DNA of 64,000 bases, taken from Cellulomonas sp. Lineage in GTDB: Bacteria > Actinomycetota > Actinomycetes > Actinomycetales > Cellulomonadaceae. Below are positions 52,484 to 61,703 of this stretch, piece after piece. Both the position numbers and the translations under genes were made by a program. The notes beneath the pieces were generated by a model, which saw nothing but the letters and a program-made list of their open reading frames with translations, ran no database searches and was not told the origin of the DNA. The stretch's first letter is position 1; each line of letters begins with the position of its first letter. The DNA is taken from NCBI RefSeq assembly GCF_017744555.1, contig NZ_JAGIBD010000009.1, forward strand, positions 1 through 64,000, read 5' to 3'.

Positions 52484-53518
52484 TCAGCGGACGAGGGTGG
52501 CGCCGAAGGCGTCCAGGACGGCATCGATCGGGTTGAGGTACGTCAGCCCTGTCCCATTGTCGCCCCCGGTCTCCGAACCGGCAAAGAGCAACCCGATCGC
52601 GACCCCGTCCTCGCGGTACACGAGCGACCCCGAGTCGCCGCCACGCGAGAACGGCTCGGACCCCAGACCCTCGACCTCGATCTGGTCGTCGAAGCTCAGC
52701 TCGCCGAGGTCCCGGCCGTACCCGACGACGACACCGTCGACCTCGATCGCCGACACGCGACCGGTGGTCACGGCCGTCGTCCGCCCGATCTTGCCGACGA
52801 CCTCGCCGCCGACGGCGACCGCAGTCGTCGTGATCCGGCCGACAGGGTACGTCGCGTCGACCTCCGGGTCGTCGAGCAGCGCGATCGCGGCGTCGACCGT
52901 CGCGGTCTGCCCCGGCACAAGCTCCGAGCGCGCGGCCAGCGTGCCGACCCGGTCCCGCGGGGCGCGTCCGCCGTCGGCCGGCCCGGGCTGGACCACGACG
53001 TCGCCGATCTTGGCCCTCGGCGAGCCGGCCAGCACGTGGTAGTTCGACAGGGCGTGCACGGCACCCTCCACCTCGACGAACGCGCCGAGCGTCCCCGCGG
53101 TGACGGCGACGTTGGCGATCGACACCCCCGGACGCAGCGGGCGCACCCGGCCCGTCTCGCCGAGCGACCGGGCGGTGATGACCGGCGGACGCGGGCGCAC
53201 ACGGTCGGTGCCGTCCGCGGCGTCCGTCCCCGTGGTGGGGCCGAGCGTGCGGATGCGGCCCGTGCGCCGCACGTCGACCGTCGGGCCGGCCTGCTCGACG
53301 ACCTTGCGCGCGATGCTGCGCACGCTCGGCACGCCCAGCCGGTAGCGCACGGCGAGCGCGTACGAGCCGTCCGGCTGTGGCGCGAGGCCCACAGCGAGCG
53401 GCGGCTCGTAGCCGGTGTCCGCCGTGCGCAGCTCCGACGGGCGCACCGTCCGCTCCGCCAGCTCGCGTGCGTAGTCCACCGCCTGAGCCTTCAGCTCACG
53501 CGCCTTGCTCTTGTCCAT
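52484..53518 (-). CDS. Trypsin-like serine protease (Nal1-type layout)
   Basis: A 344-residue protein with an N-terminal helix, a small alpha/beta domain (about 45-95), a linker, and a chymotrypsin-fold domain with the triad H161 (SNYHVLAG), D209 (DAAIALLD) and S296 (GGDSGSLVY). There is no signal peptide, so it is presumably cytosolic, as for other members with this N-terminal domain. The start ATG 53518 follows GGGGGAACGG. The upstream 11-bp tandem repeat may affect its promoter. The small gene downstream duplicates its N-terminal domain. Confidence 0.88.
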   Translation of the reverse strand: MDKSKARELKAQAVDYARELAERTVRPSELRTADTGYEPPLAVGLAPQPDGSYALAVRYRLGVPSVRSIARKVVEQAGPTVDVRRTGRIRTLGPTTGTDAADGTDRVRPRPPVITARSLGETGRVRPLRPGVSIANVAVTAGTLGAFVEVEGAVHALSNYHVLAGSPRAKIGDVVVQPGPADGGRAPRDRVGTLAARSELVPGQTATVDAAIALLDDPEVDATYPVGRITTTAVAVGGEVVGKIGRTTAVTTGRVSAIEVDGVVVGYGRDLGELSFDDQIEVEGLGSEPFSRGGDSGSLVYREDGVAIGLLFAGSETGGDNGTGLTYLNPIDAVLDAFGATLVR

Positions 53519-53625
53519 CCGTTCCCCCTGCTCGTTCCCGACCGGTTCCTCCCGGTCGCGGGCCAGTCTGCCGTGCGACACCGACACGCGCGGGAGGTCC
53601 GGGAGACGTGTCTCGTCCGTCTTCG

Positions 53626-53680
53626 GGGTCGGTGCCGGGTCGGTGCCGGGTCCGTGTCGGGTCCGTGCCGGGTCCGTGTC
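53626..53680. repeat. 11-bp tandem repeat, five units
   Basis: Five adjacent copies of GGGTC(C/G)GTG(C/T)C, 55 bp in all, in the divergent intergenic region between the protease and hydrolase genes. The unit equals one helical turn, so all copies face the same side of the DNA. Confidence 0.85.
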
Positions 53681-53704
53681 GGTGGTCCACGAGAGGGTGT
53701 CGGG

Positions 53705-54409
53705 ATGACGCACATCGTGCTGGTCCCGGGGTTCTGGCTGGGCGCATGGGCCTGGGACGACGTCCTGGACCCGCTCCGGGCGGCGGGCCTCGACCCCGTG
53801 CCCGTGACGCTGCCGGGTCTGGCCCCGGGCGACGACGTCGCGGCCGTGCGCCGCGCGGACCACACGAGAGCCGTGACCGACGTGCTCGACGGTCTCGACG
53901 GCGACGTCGTCGTGGTCGGGCACAGCGGCGGCGGCGCGGTGCTGGGTGAGGTGCTCGACCGGCGGCCCGACCGGGTGCGTCGGGCCGTGTTCCTCGACAC
54001 CGGCCCGCTCGAGGACGGCGCCTCGCTCGCGCCCGACCTGCCCGCCGACGTCGTGGCGCTCGACCTGCCGTCGTGGGACGAGATGCAGGCGGCCGGCAGC
54101 AGCATCGAGGGGATCGACGACGCGGGGCTCGAGCGGTTCCGGCGGCTCGCCGTCCCGCATCCCGCCGCCGTCGCGCGCGAGCCCGTGCACGTGGGCGACC
54201 CACGGAGGTTCGGCGTGCCCGTGACGGCCGTGTGCACGAGCCTGCCGTCGCAGGTGCTGCACCCGATGGCCCACGGCGGCCCGCCGTTCCACACCGAGCT
54301 GGGCCGGTACGACGTCACGTACGTGGACCTGCCGACGGGCCACTGGGCGATGTTCTCCCGGCCCGCCGACCTCGCCGCGGTGCTCGTCGAGGAGGCCCGT
54401 CGGGACTGA
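53705..54409 (+). CDS. Alpha/beta hydrolase
   Basis: A 234-residue serine hydrolase: an HIVLVPGFWLGAWAWDDVLD oxyanion region, nucleophile S74 in GHSGGGAVL, and a C-terminal catalytic His in LPTGHWAMFSRP. It resembles the salicylate-esterase/EstC-like branch annotated generically in Actinobacteria. The substrate is unknown. The start ATG is 53705. Confidence 0.92.
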   Translation: MTHIVLVPGFWLGAWAWDDVLDPLRAAGLDPVPVTLPGLAPGDDVAAVRRADHTRAVTDVLDGLDGDVVVVGHSGGGAVLGEVLDRRPDRVRRAVFLDTGPLEDGASLAPDLPADVVALDLPSWDEMQAAGSSIEGIDDAGLERFRRLAVPHPAAVAREPVHVGDPRRFGVPVTAVCTSLPSQVLHPMAHGGPPFHTELGRYDVTYVDLPTGHWAMFSRPADLAAVLVEEARRD

Positions 54410-54472
54410 CCTCGCGCTGACGTGCAGGTGCCCCGGCGGTCCATGGACCACCGGGGCACCTGGCCGAGCCGG

Positions 54473-54814
54473 TCAGACCGCGGGCGGGGCCTGCGGCGGG
54501 TTCTGCTGCTGCACCGGCACCTCGCGCACCGGCTGCACGGGCACCTGCTGCACCGGGGCCGCCGGGGCCTGCGTGGTGGGAACGGCCGTCGCGGTCGGCA
54601 CAGCGGTCGGGGCGACGCGCTGGTCGATGACCTCACGGTGCGACGTGTTGCTGCGCTGGGCGTTCACGATGAGCGCGAGGATCAGCGCGAGCGCACCGGC
54701 GCCCATGCAGATGTACCCGATCATCGTGAGATCGATCGCGTCGATGCTGTCCCGGACACCGAACGCGAGGACCGCGCCGATGACGAGGAGGGCGATGCCG
54801 CCTCCGATACCCAT
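54473..54814 (-). CDS. DUF6458-type small membrane protein
   Basis: A 113-residue protein with two hydrophobic helices (GIALLVIGAVLAFGV and IGYICMGAGALALILALIV) joined by RDSIDAIDLT, and then a cytosolic tail rich in Pro, Val and Gln (PVQQVPVQPVREVPVQQQNP). The N-terminus MGIGGGIALLVIGAVLAFGV is characteristic of a very widespread actinobacterial family without known function. The start ATG 54814 follows GAAGGAG. Confidence 0.82.
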   Translation of the reverse strand: MGIGGGIALLVIGAVLAFGVRDSIDAIDLTMIGYICMGAGALALILALIVNAQRSNTSHREVIDQRVAPTAVPTATAVPTTQAPAAPVQQVPVQPVREVPVQQQNPPQAPPAV

Positions 54815-54905
54815 GCTGGGCTCCTTCCGTCGGGCCGAACCGGTCGTGTTCGACTCTTGACAGGGGAGTCTCGCGCGAGTAGAAGCATCGCGCATTTCGA
54901 GACGG

Positions 54906-56999
54906 TCAGCCGAGCACGTCCGGGTACCCCTTCGAGGCGCCGTCGAGCACGTGCTCCGCGAGGAACGCCTCGACGGTGCGGTACCAGACGACCGCGTGCT
55001 GCGGGGTCAGCACCCAGTGGTTCTCGTCGGGGAAGTACAGGAACCGGTGCGGGCTGCGTCCCTCGTCGTCGGCGGGCAGGCCCGACTTGGCGAGCAGCTC
55101 GTACCAGAGGCGCAGGCCCTCGCCGATCGGCACGCGGTAGTCCTTGTCGCCGTGCACCACGAGCATCGGCGTGACGATGCGGTCGACGAACCTGTGCGGC
55201 GAGTTGTCGAGCGCCATCTGGTCCGTCATCTCGCGGCCCCAGTAGAAGGCCGCATCGGTCGTCGGGCCGAACTCGTCGAGCGCCCACAGGCTCGCGTGCG
55301 TGACGATCGCCCGGAACCGGTCGGTGTGCCCGGCGACCCAGTTCGCCATGTACCCGCCGAACGAGCCGCCCATCGCCGCCGTGCGGGTCTCGTCGATGTC
55401 GTCCCGCGCCACCGTCACGTCGGTGATCGCCATGAGGTCCGTGAACGGCGCGGCCCCCCACGCACCCCAGCCGGCCTGCACGAAGTCCTGCCCGTAGCCC
55501 GTCGACAGCGCGGGGTCGGGCAGCAGGACCGCGTACCCGAGCGCGACCAGGTTCCACGGGTTCCACCGCCACGACCACGCGTTCCACGAGCCGAGCGGAC
55601 CGCCGTGGATCCACAGCAGCAGCGGGGCCGGGTCCTGCGCGCCCGCGCCGTGCGGCAGCGCGAGCCAGGCGCGCACGCGGCGGCCGTCGTCCATGGTGGT
55701 CTCGACCTCCGTGAGCGTCCCCGGCAGCGGCAGCTCCGCGACGGGCGACACGAGCGGCGTCGCAGCCACCGGCGCGCCCGTCTCGGCCGCCTCCGCGAGG
55801 TCGATGCGCACGGGGTGCGACGGTGCCGCGTACGACGTGCGCAGCGCGTACGCCGTGCGCCCGTCCGGGCTGACCTGCACATCCGAGAACGCGGCGTCGT
55901 CGCTGGTCAGGCGGGTGACAGCGCCTGTCGGCACGTCGATGCGGAACACCGGGGCGCGGCCGTCGTCGTCCGCGACCACGAGCACCGCCCCGGAGTCCCG
56001 GAGCCAGACGGGGCTGTGCGGCCAGCGGTCCCAGCCCTCCCCGAGCCGCGTCGGCTCGCCGCCCGTGAGCGGCACGACCCACAGCTCGACGCGGGGGGCC
56101 TGGTGCGGCGTCGAGATCGTCTCGCGGCTGTACGCGACCCACCGGCCGTCGGGGCTGATCACGGGGCTGCCCAGGTCGGCGCCCTCGTCGTCCACGAGCG
56201 TGCGCCGCTCCCCCGTCGCGACGTCGACCGCGACGAGCCGCGAGCGCTGGTCGCCGCGCGCGAGCGGGAGCGTCCAGCCGGTGACGAGCGTGCGCCCGTC
56301 GGGGCTGATCGCGGCGTGCTGCTCGACGAGCGCGGCGCGGGCGTCGGGTGTCGCGTCGTGCAGCGTGAGCCGCGGGTCCGTGGCGCCGGCGAGCGGCGCG
56401 ACGACCTCGGTGCCGATCTCGGCGGTGAACAGGTGCGGGCTGTCGGGGCCGAGATCGTGGTCCCAGTACCGGACCGGGTAGGAGTCATGGAGGATCGCGG
56501 CGACCTTCTTGTCCTTGCGCTCCTTGCGGATCCGGTCGTCGGACTCGGCGTCCGTCGCGGACGGCAGCACGTCCGACTGGACGAGCAGCACGGGCGCGTC
56601 GGCCGCGACCTGCACCCCGCCGACCCCGGCCGTCCGGGTCGCGACCACCCTCGCCTCCGCGCCGTCGGCCGGCAGCAGCCACAGCGCCGGGCGGGGCTCG
56701 TCGTCGGCGTCCGTCGCGTCCGGGTCGGGGCGGGCGCTCGTGAACAGCAGGTCCCCGGCCGGGGTGAACGCGGCGCTGGCCTCGCCCTTCGCACTGCGGG
56801 TCAGCCGTCGTGCGGGTCGCTCGCCCGCCGGGTCCACCTCCCACAGGGCGGTGACGTACTTCGTCTTCTTGCTGTCGAGGGTCGCCACCGCGGTGACCAG
56901 GCGGGTTCCGTCCGGGGACAGCACCAGGCCGGACATCCGCGGGATCGCCACGTAGTCGTCAAGGTCGTGGAAGGGCGTGGTCGTCGCGTCGTCGCTCAC
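54906..56999 (-). CDS. S9-family prolyl oligopeptidase-like peptidase
   Basis: A 697-residue peptidase. An N-terminal beta-propeller (WD40/TolB-like repeats such as ISPDGRWVAYSRET and VSPDGRTAYALR, about 10-420) filters peptides. The C-terminal alpha/beta hydrolase has S546 in GGSFGGYMANW, an Asp in VVHGDKDYRVP and a His in DENHWVL. There is no signal peptide, so it is cytosolic. It probably degrades short peptides or acylated amino acids. Confidence 0.95.
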   Translation of the reverse strand: MSDDATTTPFHDLDDYVAIPRMSGLVLSPDGTRLVTAVATLDSKKTKYVTALWEVDPAGERPARRLTRSAKGEASAAFTPAGDLLFTSARPDPDATDADDEPRPALWLLPADGAEARVVATRTAGVGGVQVAADAPVLLVQSDVLPSATDAESDDRIRKERKDKKVAAILHDSYPVRYWDHDLGPDSPHLFTAEIGTEVVAPLAGATDPRLTLHDATPDARAALVEQHAAISPDGRTLVTGWTLPLARGDQRSRLVAVDVATGERRTLVDDEGADLGSPVISPDGRWVAYSRETISTPHQAPRVELWVVPLTGGEPTRLGEGWDRWPHSPVWLRDSGAVLVVADDDGRAPVFRIDVPTGAVTRLTSDDAAFSDVQVSPDGRTAYALRTSYAAPSHPVRIDLAEAAETGAPVAATPLVSPVAELPLPGTLTEVETTMDDGRRVRAWLALPHGAGAQDPAPLLLWIHGGPLGSWNAWSWRWNPWNLVALGYAVLLPDPALSTGYGQDFVQAGWGAWGAAPFTDLMAITDVTVARDDIDETRTAAMGGSFGGYMANWVAGHTDRFRAIVTHASLWALDEFGPTTDAAFYWGREMTDQMALDNSPHRFVDRIVTPMLVVHGDKDYRVPIGEGLRLWYELLAKSGLPADDEGRSPHRFLYFPDENHWVLTPQHAVVWYRTVEAFLAEHVLDGASKGYPDVLG

Positions 57000-57067
57000 C
57001 GCCCCATCCCATCACGCCCCGCGGGACCCTTCGCGCCGGCCCACCGTTCTGCAGCTCCGCCCCGCTC

Positions 57068-57137
57068 GACGAGTTCGTAGGCCCGAGGCGAGTTCGTGGG
57101 TTGTCCCTGCCGAAGTCGACTGCAGCTCACGAACTCG
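57068..57137. repeat. GAGTTCGTG repeat with inverted copy (REP-like)
   Basis: CGAGTTCGTAGG (from 57069), CGAGTTCGTG (57089-57098) and its exact inverted copy CACGAACTCG (57128-57137) lie in the 154-bp gap between the S9 peptidase start and the CtaG stop. The hairpin could also terminate the copper operon. Confidence 0.55.
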
Positions 57138-57153
57138 AGGGCCAGGCGTGCGG

Positions 57154-59274
57154 CTACGGGTGGGTGTGCCCCGTCCGAGGGCCCGGCGAGGGGGTCTTCG
57201 CGTCCTGGGCCGCGAGGCCCGCGAGCATCGCGTTGTACTCGTCCATCTCGAGGTCGCCCTCGCGGTCGACGCGGCGGTCGCGGCGGCGGGCGGTCCGCTC
57301 GTCGTCCCGGGCCCACGCGACCGCGACGCCGATGGCGAGCGCGAGCGTCGGGATCTCGCCGATGCCCCACGTGATGCCGCCCCCGGCCTGCTGGTCGGCG
57401 ATCGCGGACGGCCCCCACGGTCGGCCCATGAGGCCGAACCAGTCGGCGACGAGGAGCACGTCGCCGCTGACGAGCGAGACGCCGAAGAACGCGTGGAACG
57501 CCATCGTCGCGAACAGCAGCAGCAGCCGCTGGGGGTAGGCGAGCCGTCGAGGGCCGGGGTCGATGCCGACGAGCGCGTTGACGAACAGGTACCCGACCGC
57601 CGTGAAGTGCACGACCATCGCGAGGTGCCCGACGGGGCTGCGCAGCGACCACTCGAACAGACCCGTGTAGTAGAAGAGGATCATCGACACGACGAAGTTC
57701 GCCGCCGCGACGACGGGGTGCGCGAGGAACGTGCCGACGCGGCTGTGCACCAGCACGAGGATCCACTCGCGGGGGCCGCGCGAGACGTCGTCGTGCAGCC
57801 GCGTGGACCGCACGGGCAGCGCGCGCAGGGCGAGCGTGACGGGTGCGGAGAGCGCGACGAAGATCGGCACGACCATCGCGAGCACCATGTGCTGCAGCAT
57901 GTGGGCGCTGAACAGGACGTGGCCGTAGAGGTTCGGGCCGCCGTTCGTCGCCCACGTGAACAACGCCATGCCGGTGGTCCACGACGCCGCCCTCGCCCAC
58001 GACCAGGAGTCGCCGCGACGCCGCAGCCGCAGCACCCACCGCCAGTACACGACGAGCCCCGCACCCGCAGCGAACGCGAGGACGAGGTCCCAGCGCCACT
58101 CGGTGAGCCAGCGCAGCATCGTCGGCTCGGGCGGCAGCGGGTGGCCGGTGAGCTGGTAGGCGGGCGACGGGTCGGCGGGGGCCGTCTCGGGGACCGGCGG
58201 GGCGGTCTGGCCGAGCGCGACGGCGACGCCGGACACCGCCCCCATGACCGCGAGCTCGACGAGCACGAGCCGCCAGAACAGCGGGCCGCCGCGCGTCGCC
58301 GGGTCCGACCCGCCCGCGAGCCGGGGCACGACAGACCGCCGGTGCGCCAGGCCGAGCAGCCCGAGCACCCCGAACAGCGCGACCTTGGCGAGCAGCAGCA
58401 CCCCGTACGCAGTGGTGAGGTCGGCCCACGTGTCGACGCGCAGCATGCCGTTGACCAGCCCGGACACCGCGATCGCGACGAAGCACCAGCCCGCGACCAC
58501 CGAGTACCGCGCGACCGACGCCGACAGGTCCGTGCCGATGCGCCGCACCAGCAGCGCGAGCGCCGCGAGCCCGCCGATCCACACGGCCGCGCCGACCAGG
58601 TGCACGACCATCGACGACGTCGCGATGTCGTGCCCGCTCGCCCCGGCGGCGTGCCCGAGCTGGGCCTGCTGCCACAGCGCGACGAGCACGACGAGCGCCG
58701 TCCACGCCGCGCCGGTGGGCGCCGCGACGACGAGCGCGAGGGCCGTGACCACCGCGGCGACCGTCGTGACGAGCAGCAGGGTCCGCCCGAGGTCGATCTG
58801 CGTGACGAAGACGCCGAGCTCCTGGCCGAACGACGGGGTGTCCAACGGCCGGCCCGCGACGTTCGCGTAGACGAGCACGAGGTGCACGATCGACAGGACC
58901 GTCCACGTGCCGGCGGCCGCCGCGGCGACGACCGTGCTGCGCGGGTACGCGGTGCCGACCGCGGTCCCGATCCCGTCGGTGCGCGCGCGGCCGGGCCGGC
59001 GACCCGTGCGGGCGGTGGCGTCGACGCGCGGCAGCACCCCTACGGCCAGCACGAGCGCGCCGAGCGTCACGGCGCCGGCGAGCTCCGCCAGGGTCGACGA
59101 GAGCGGCAGCCCCCAGCGGACGAGCGCCCCGGGGTCGCGCACGACCGCCGGCAGGACCGCGCCCGAGAACGCCACGCCCAGGACCGCCGCGACGGCCGCG
59201 CCGACCGCGAGCGCGGCGACGCGCCAGGGACCCGGCGTCCGGCCGGCCGCCGTGCTCGTGCCGCCGGTGCTCAT
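57154..59274 (-). CDS. CopD - CtaG fusion membrane protein
   Basis: A 706-residue polytopic membrane protein. The N-terminal half is a CopD-like copper-import domain (eight or so helices; HAAGASGHDIATSSMVVHLV with His and Met ligands). The C-terminal half is a caa3-type cytochrome oxidase assembly domain, CtaG (LFSAHMLQHMVLAMVVPIFV, FYYTGLFEWSLRS, MAFHAFFGVSLVSGD). It likely moves copper into the cell or to cytochrome oxidase. It starts 4 nt after the copC stop, so it is part of the copper operon. Confidence 0.93.
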   Translation of the reverse strand: MSTGGTSTAAGRTPGPWRVAALAVGAAVAAVLGVAFSGAVLPAVVRDPGALVRWGLPLSSTLAELAGAVTLGALVLAVGVLPRVDATARTGRRPGRARTDGIGTAVGTAYPRSTVVAAAAAGTWTVLSIVHLVLVYANVAGRPLDTPSFGQELGVFVTQIDLGRTLLLVTTVAAVVTALALVVAAPTGAAWTALVVLVALWQQAQLGHAAGASGHDIATSSMVVHLVGAAVWIGGLAALALLVRRIGTDLSASVARYSVVAGWCFVAIAVSGLVNGMLRVDTWADLTTAYGVLLLAKVALFGVLGLLGLAHRRSVVPRLAGGSDPATRGGPLFWRLVLVELAVMGAVSGVAVALGQTAPPVPETAPADPSPAYQLTGHPLPPEPTMLRWLTEWRWDLVLAFAAGAGLVVYWRWVLRLRRRGDSWSWARAASWTTGMALFTWATNGGPNLYGHVLFSAHMLQHMVLAMVVPIFVALSAPVTLALRALPVRSTRLHDDVSRGPREWILVLVHSRVGTFLAHPVVAAANFVVSMILFYYTGLFEWSLRSPVGHLAMVVHFTAVGYLFVNALVGIDPGPRRLAYPQRLLLLFATMAFHAFFGVSLVSGDVLLVADWFGLMGRPWGPSAIADQQAGGGITWGIGEIPTLALAIGVAVAWARDDERTARRRDRRVDREGDLEMDEYNAMLAGLAAQDAKTPSPGPRTGHTHP

Positions 59275-59278
59275 CGGA

Positions 59279-59974
59279 TCAGGGTAGGTCGTCCGGACGC
59301 GCGTCCCGACCCGGCCCGGTGGCGCCGGCGCCGCCCGGTCCCGCCGGGGGGCCGGGCGTCGCGCCCGGTGCAGCCCCGGCCGCCGCCGGGCGCCGCAGCA
59401 GAAGCCACGCAACAACGGCGCCGATGACCACCAGGGCCGCGCCGATTCCGCTCAGCACGCCGGGCGAGACGGCCTGGTCGTCGGGCGAGGGCGCCGCCAC
59501 CGGCGTCGCACTGGGCGTCGGGGTGGCCGCCTCGGGCGTCGGCTCGGCGGTGGGCGCCGCCGTCTCGACCGGCACCGCGGTGGCGTCGCGCGGGAGCCCG
59601 ATCGCGTTGGCGGCGGTGAACGTGAACGTCCCGTCCACGGCGTGCCCGTCCTGCGACGTGACCCGCCACTGCACGGTGTAGAGCCCCTTCGGCAGCTCCT
59701 CGAGCAGGTACTGGTGGACGTCCTTGTCGACGAGCTCGGCCGGCCCGGTGCTCGCGACCGTCCCGTCGGGACCGGTGACGACGACCTCGGTGCCGATCGC
59801 GACGGCCGGCTCCGTGAACGTGAGCGTGACGTGGTGCGGGGGCACGTCGACGGTCGACCCGTCGGCGGGGTTGGTGCCGACGAGCGCGTCGTGCGCCTGG
59901 GCCGTCGACGCACCCGCGAGCCCGGCCGCCGCGACGAGCAGCACGACGGCGGCCGCCCGGAGCACGCGCCTCAC
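59279..59974 (-). CDS. copC: CopC-type periplasmic copper-binding protein
   Basis: A 231-residue protein. The signal peptide ends AQA27, leaving H28 (HDALVGTNPADGSTV) as an N-terminal Cu(II) ligand, with further ligands in SQDGHAVDGTFTF. After the ~95-residue CopC beta-barrel come a Pro/Thr/Ala linker and a C-terminal membrane helix (LSGIGAALVVIGAVVAWLLL) anchoring it outside the cell. The start GTG 59974 overlaps the YcnI stop. It hands copper to the CopD domain of the next protein. Confidence 0.93.
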   Translation of the reverse strand: MRRVLRAAAVVLLVAAAGLAGASTAQAHDALVGTNPADGSTVDVPPHHVTLTFTEPAVAIGTEVVVTGPDGTVASTGPAELVDKDVHQYLLEELPKGLYTVQWRVTSQDGHAVDGTFTFTAANAIGLPRDATAVPVETAAPTAEPTPEAATPTPSATPVAAPSPDDQAVSPGVLSGIGAALVVIGAVVAWLLLRRPAAAGAAPGATPGPPAGPGGAGATGPGRDARPDDLP

Positions 59975-60681
59975 GCGGCGCTCCCGCGACGGCGCGCGGC
60001 GACGAGGGCCACGACGAGCGCGACGATCCCGAGGCCGAGGCCGGCGGCGCCGAGGACGCGGCCGAGGTCGTCGGGCTCGGCTGCCGGGTGCGCCTCGGAC
60101 GTGGTCGCCGCCACGGGTGCGACGTCCGGCGCCCCCTCCTCGTCGGCGGTCGTCGTGAAGGCGGGCGCCGGGCTCTCGGGCTCCTCGCCCCCGGCGACCG
60201 GTGCGTCGTCCCAGTCGACGACCGTCCCGTCGGAGTAGGACTGGTGCGCGGGCAGCACGAGCGCGGTGCCGGCGTCGGGGAGCGGCCCGACCTGGAGCGC
60301 GAACTCCTGGAACTCGCCGGGTGCGATCTCGGAGCCCGGGTCGGCGGTCCACGTGACGTGCGCGGGCGCCCGCGTGAGCGTCGTGCCGTGCAGGTCGACG
60401 GGCTCGGGCAGGTCGGCCTCCACGACCGTGGCGGTCCACCCGGGGACCTGCTTCGTGGCGACGTGCGCGAGCGGGGTGCCGAGCGGCAGGTCGACCGTGA
60501 CGGACGTCGTCGACGCCGTGTCCGACTCGGTCGGCACGCGGAACGTGAGGACCGTCCAGCCGCCGGCGGTCGTCGACTCGGGGACGACGCGGACGTGGGC
60601 CTGCGCGGCGGTCGGCAGGAGGGTGAGCGCGGCCGCCGCTGCGAGGGCGAGGGTCGCACGGGTGGGGATGCGGGAGGGCAT
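59971..60681 (-). CDS. YcnI-family (DUF1775) copper-binding protein
   Basis: A 236-residue protein with a signal peptide ending AQA28 and H29 (HVRVVPESTTAGGWTVLTFR) as the first residue; YcnI binds Cu(II) through its N-terminal His, with the conserved Trp in the VPGWTATV segment. A C-terminal helix (LGAAGLGLGIVALVVALVAA) anchors it. It is translationally coupled to copC (GTGA overlap). The start ATG 60681 follows AAGGA. Confidence 0.93.
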   Translation of the reverse strand: MPSRIPTRATLALAAAAALTLLPTAAQAHVRVVPESTTAGGWTVLTFRVPTESDTASTTSVTVDLPLGTPLAHVATKQVPGWTATVVEADLPEPVDLHGTTLTRAPAHVTWTADPGSEIAPGEFQEFALQVGPLPDAGTALVLPAHQSYSDGTVVDWDDAPVAGGEEPESPAPAFTTTADEEGAPDVAPVAATTSEAHPAAEPDDLGRVLGAAGLGLGIVALVVALVAARRRGSAA

Positions 60682-60788
60682 GGGGTCGTCCTTCGGGGCA
60701 GGTCGACGCCGACGTGGCGTCGGTGTGCGGGTGTCGTCGGGCGCGCCGACGCGACCCTGCTGCAGCGACCTGCGGACGGACGTGGGTG

Positions 60789-61421
60789 TCAGGGGGCGAC
60801 GGGCGTGTGCCACGCGGGTGGACCACGCCGAGGCACGACGCCCCGCCACGTCTGGGGGGCGAGCGACACGTCCGCGACGGCCACGGGCAGGGCGCCGAGC
60901 GCGGGCACGACGGGGGTCGAGGGTGCGCCGGCGACGGGCCGCAGCCAGACGACGAGCCACGCGAGGGCCCGGTCGGCGCCCGCGATCACCAGGGCGGCGG
61001 CGACGGTCGCGACGACGTGCGTGACGAGCATGGCGGACCCGCCGAGCATCACGCCGCCGGAGCCGTGTGCCGCGCTCGGGGCGCACGACGCCACCAGCGC
61101 CGCCGCGTGGTCGGCGTGGTGTGCGTGTCCCCCGGACGCGACGGGCACGCCCGCGCAGGTCGTCGTCGCGAAGGCCTCGAACGCCCGGTGCAGCACGAGC
61201 TGGCCGGCGCCGAGAGCGACCATCGCGACCTCGGAGCCGATCCGCCTCGCGGTCAGCACGGCGGTGCAGGCGAGCACCAGCGCGGTCAGCGCGGCGACGA
61301 CGACGGCGGGTGGCAGCTCGCCTCCGCCCAGCACGTGCGCCAGGCCCGCGAGGGCCACGACGACGAGGGCGACCACGGTCGCGCGCACGAGGCGCAGCGG
61401 TCCGGAGGTCGGCGAGGGCAC
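60789..61421 (-). CDS. His-rich membrane protein heading the copper operon
   Basis: A 210-residue protein with four to five hydrophobic segments and a central His-rich external loop (SGGHAHHADHAAALVASCAP), likely metal-binding. No family name is known to me. GTG 61421 has TACCGT 6 nt upstream. It is followed by YcnI (107 nt), copC and copD-ctaG on the same strand, so it probably belongs to copper handling. Confidence 0.8.
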   Translation of the reverse strand: MPSPTSGPLRLVRATVVALVVVALAGLAHVLGGGELPPAVVVAALTALVLACTAVLTARRIGSEVAMVALGAGQLVLHRAFEAFATTTCAGVPVASGGHAHHADHAAALVASCAPSAAHGSGGVMLGGSAMLVTHVVATVAAALVIAGADRALAWLVVWLRPVAGAPSTPVVPALGALPVAVADVSLAPQTWRGVVPRRGPPAWHTPVAP

Positions 61422-61427
61422 CCCGCC

Positions 61428-61433
61428 ACGGTA
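61428..61433 (-). promoter_or_regulatory. -10 element of the copper operon
   Basis: TACCGT on the minus strand, 6 nt before the GTG at 61421. Confidence 0.45.
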
Positions 61434-61529
61434 GTCGCCGTCGCACGCACCCCCGTCCCCCTGAACCGATTCGTCCGGGCGCTGCGAGGTCACGGGACGC
61501 AGGAGTGACGGGGAACACATCTGATACCC

Positions 61530-61556
61530 CTGCATGTTGCAGACACAGGTGGTCTG
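61530..61556. promoter_or_regulatory. Overlapping palindromes before the DHA2 exporter gene
   Basis: CTGCATGTTGCAG (61530-61542) and CAGACACAGGTGGTCTG (61540-61556) are overlapping inverted repeats in a lower-GC island, preceded by ATACCCC. They are located in the 282-bp divergent region between copper operon and exporter. Candidate operators; the binding protein is not in the window. Confidence 0.4.
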
Positions 61557-61703
61557 CTCGGGATTCACGCTGCGTCGTGTCGCACCCGTCCCGTAGCGTC
61601 CGCCCTCGGAGCACCCTCCAGCACGTGTCCGCACCATCGCCGTGACCTGCGGCCTCGCCCCGCCCGCACCACATCCCCCTCGCACGACGAACGAGAAGGC
61701 CCG

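Noticed and set aside
59279..60826. 515-codon minus-strand frame joining copC to an upstream Arg/Pro-rich part
   Set aside because: The upstream part is the shadow of the YcnI gene; the real copC start is the GTG at 59974 followed by a signal peptide.
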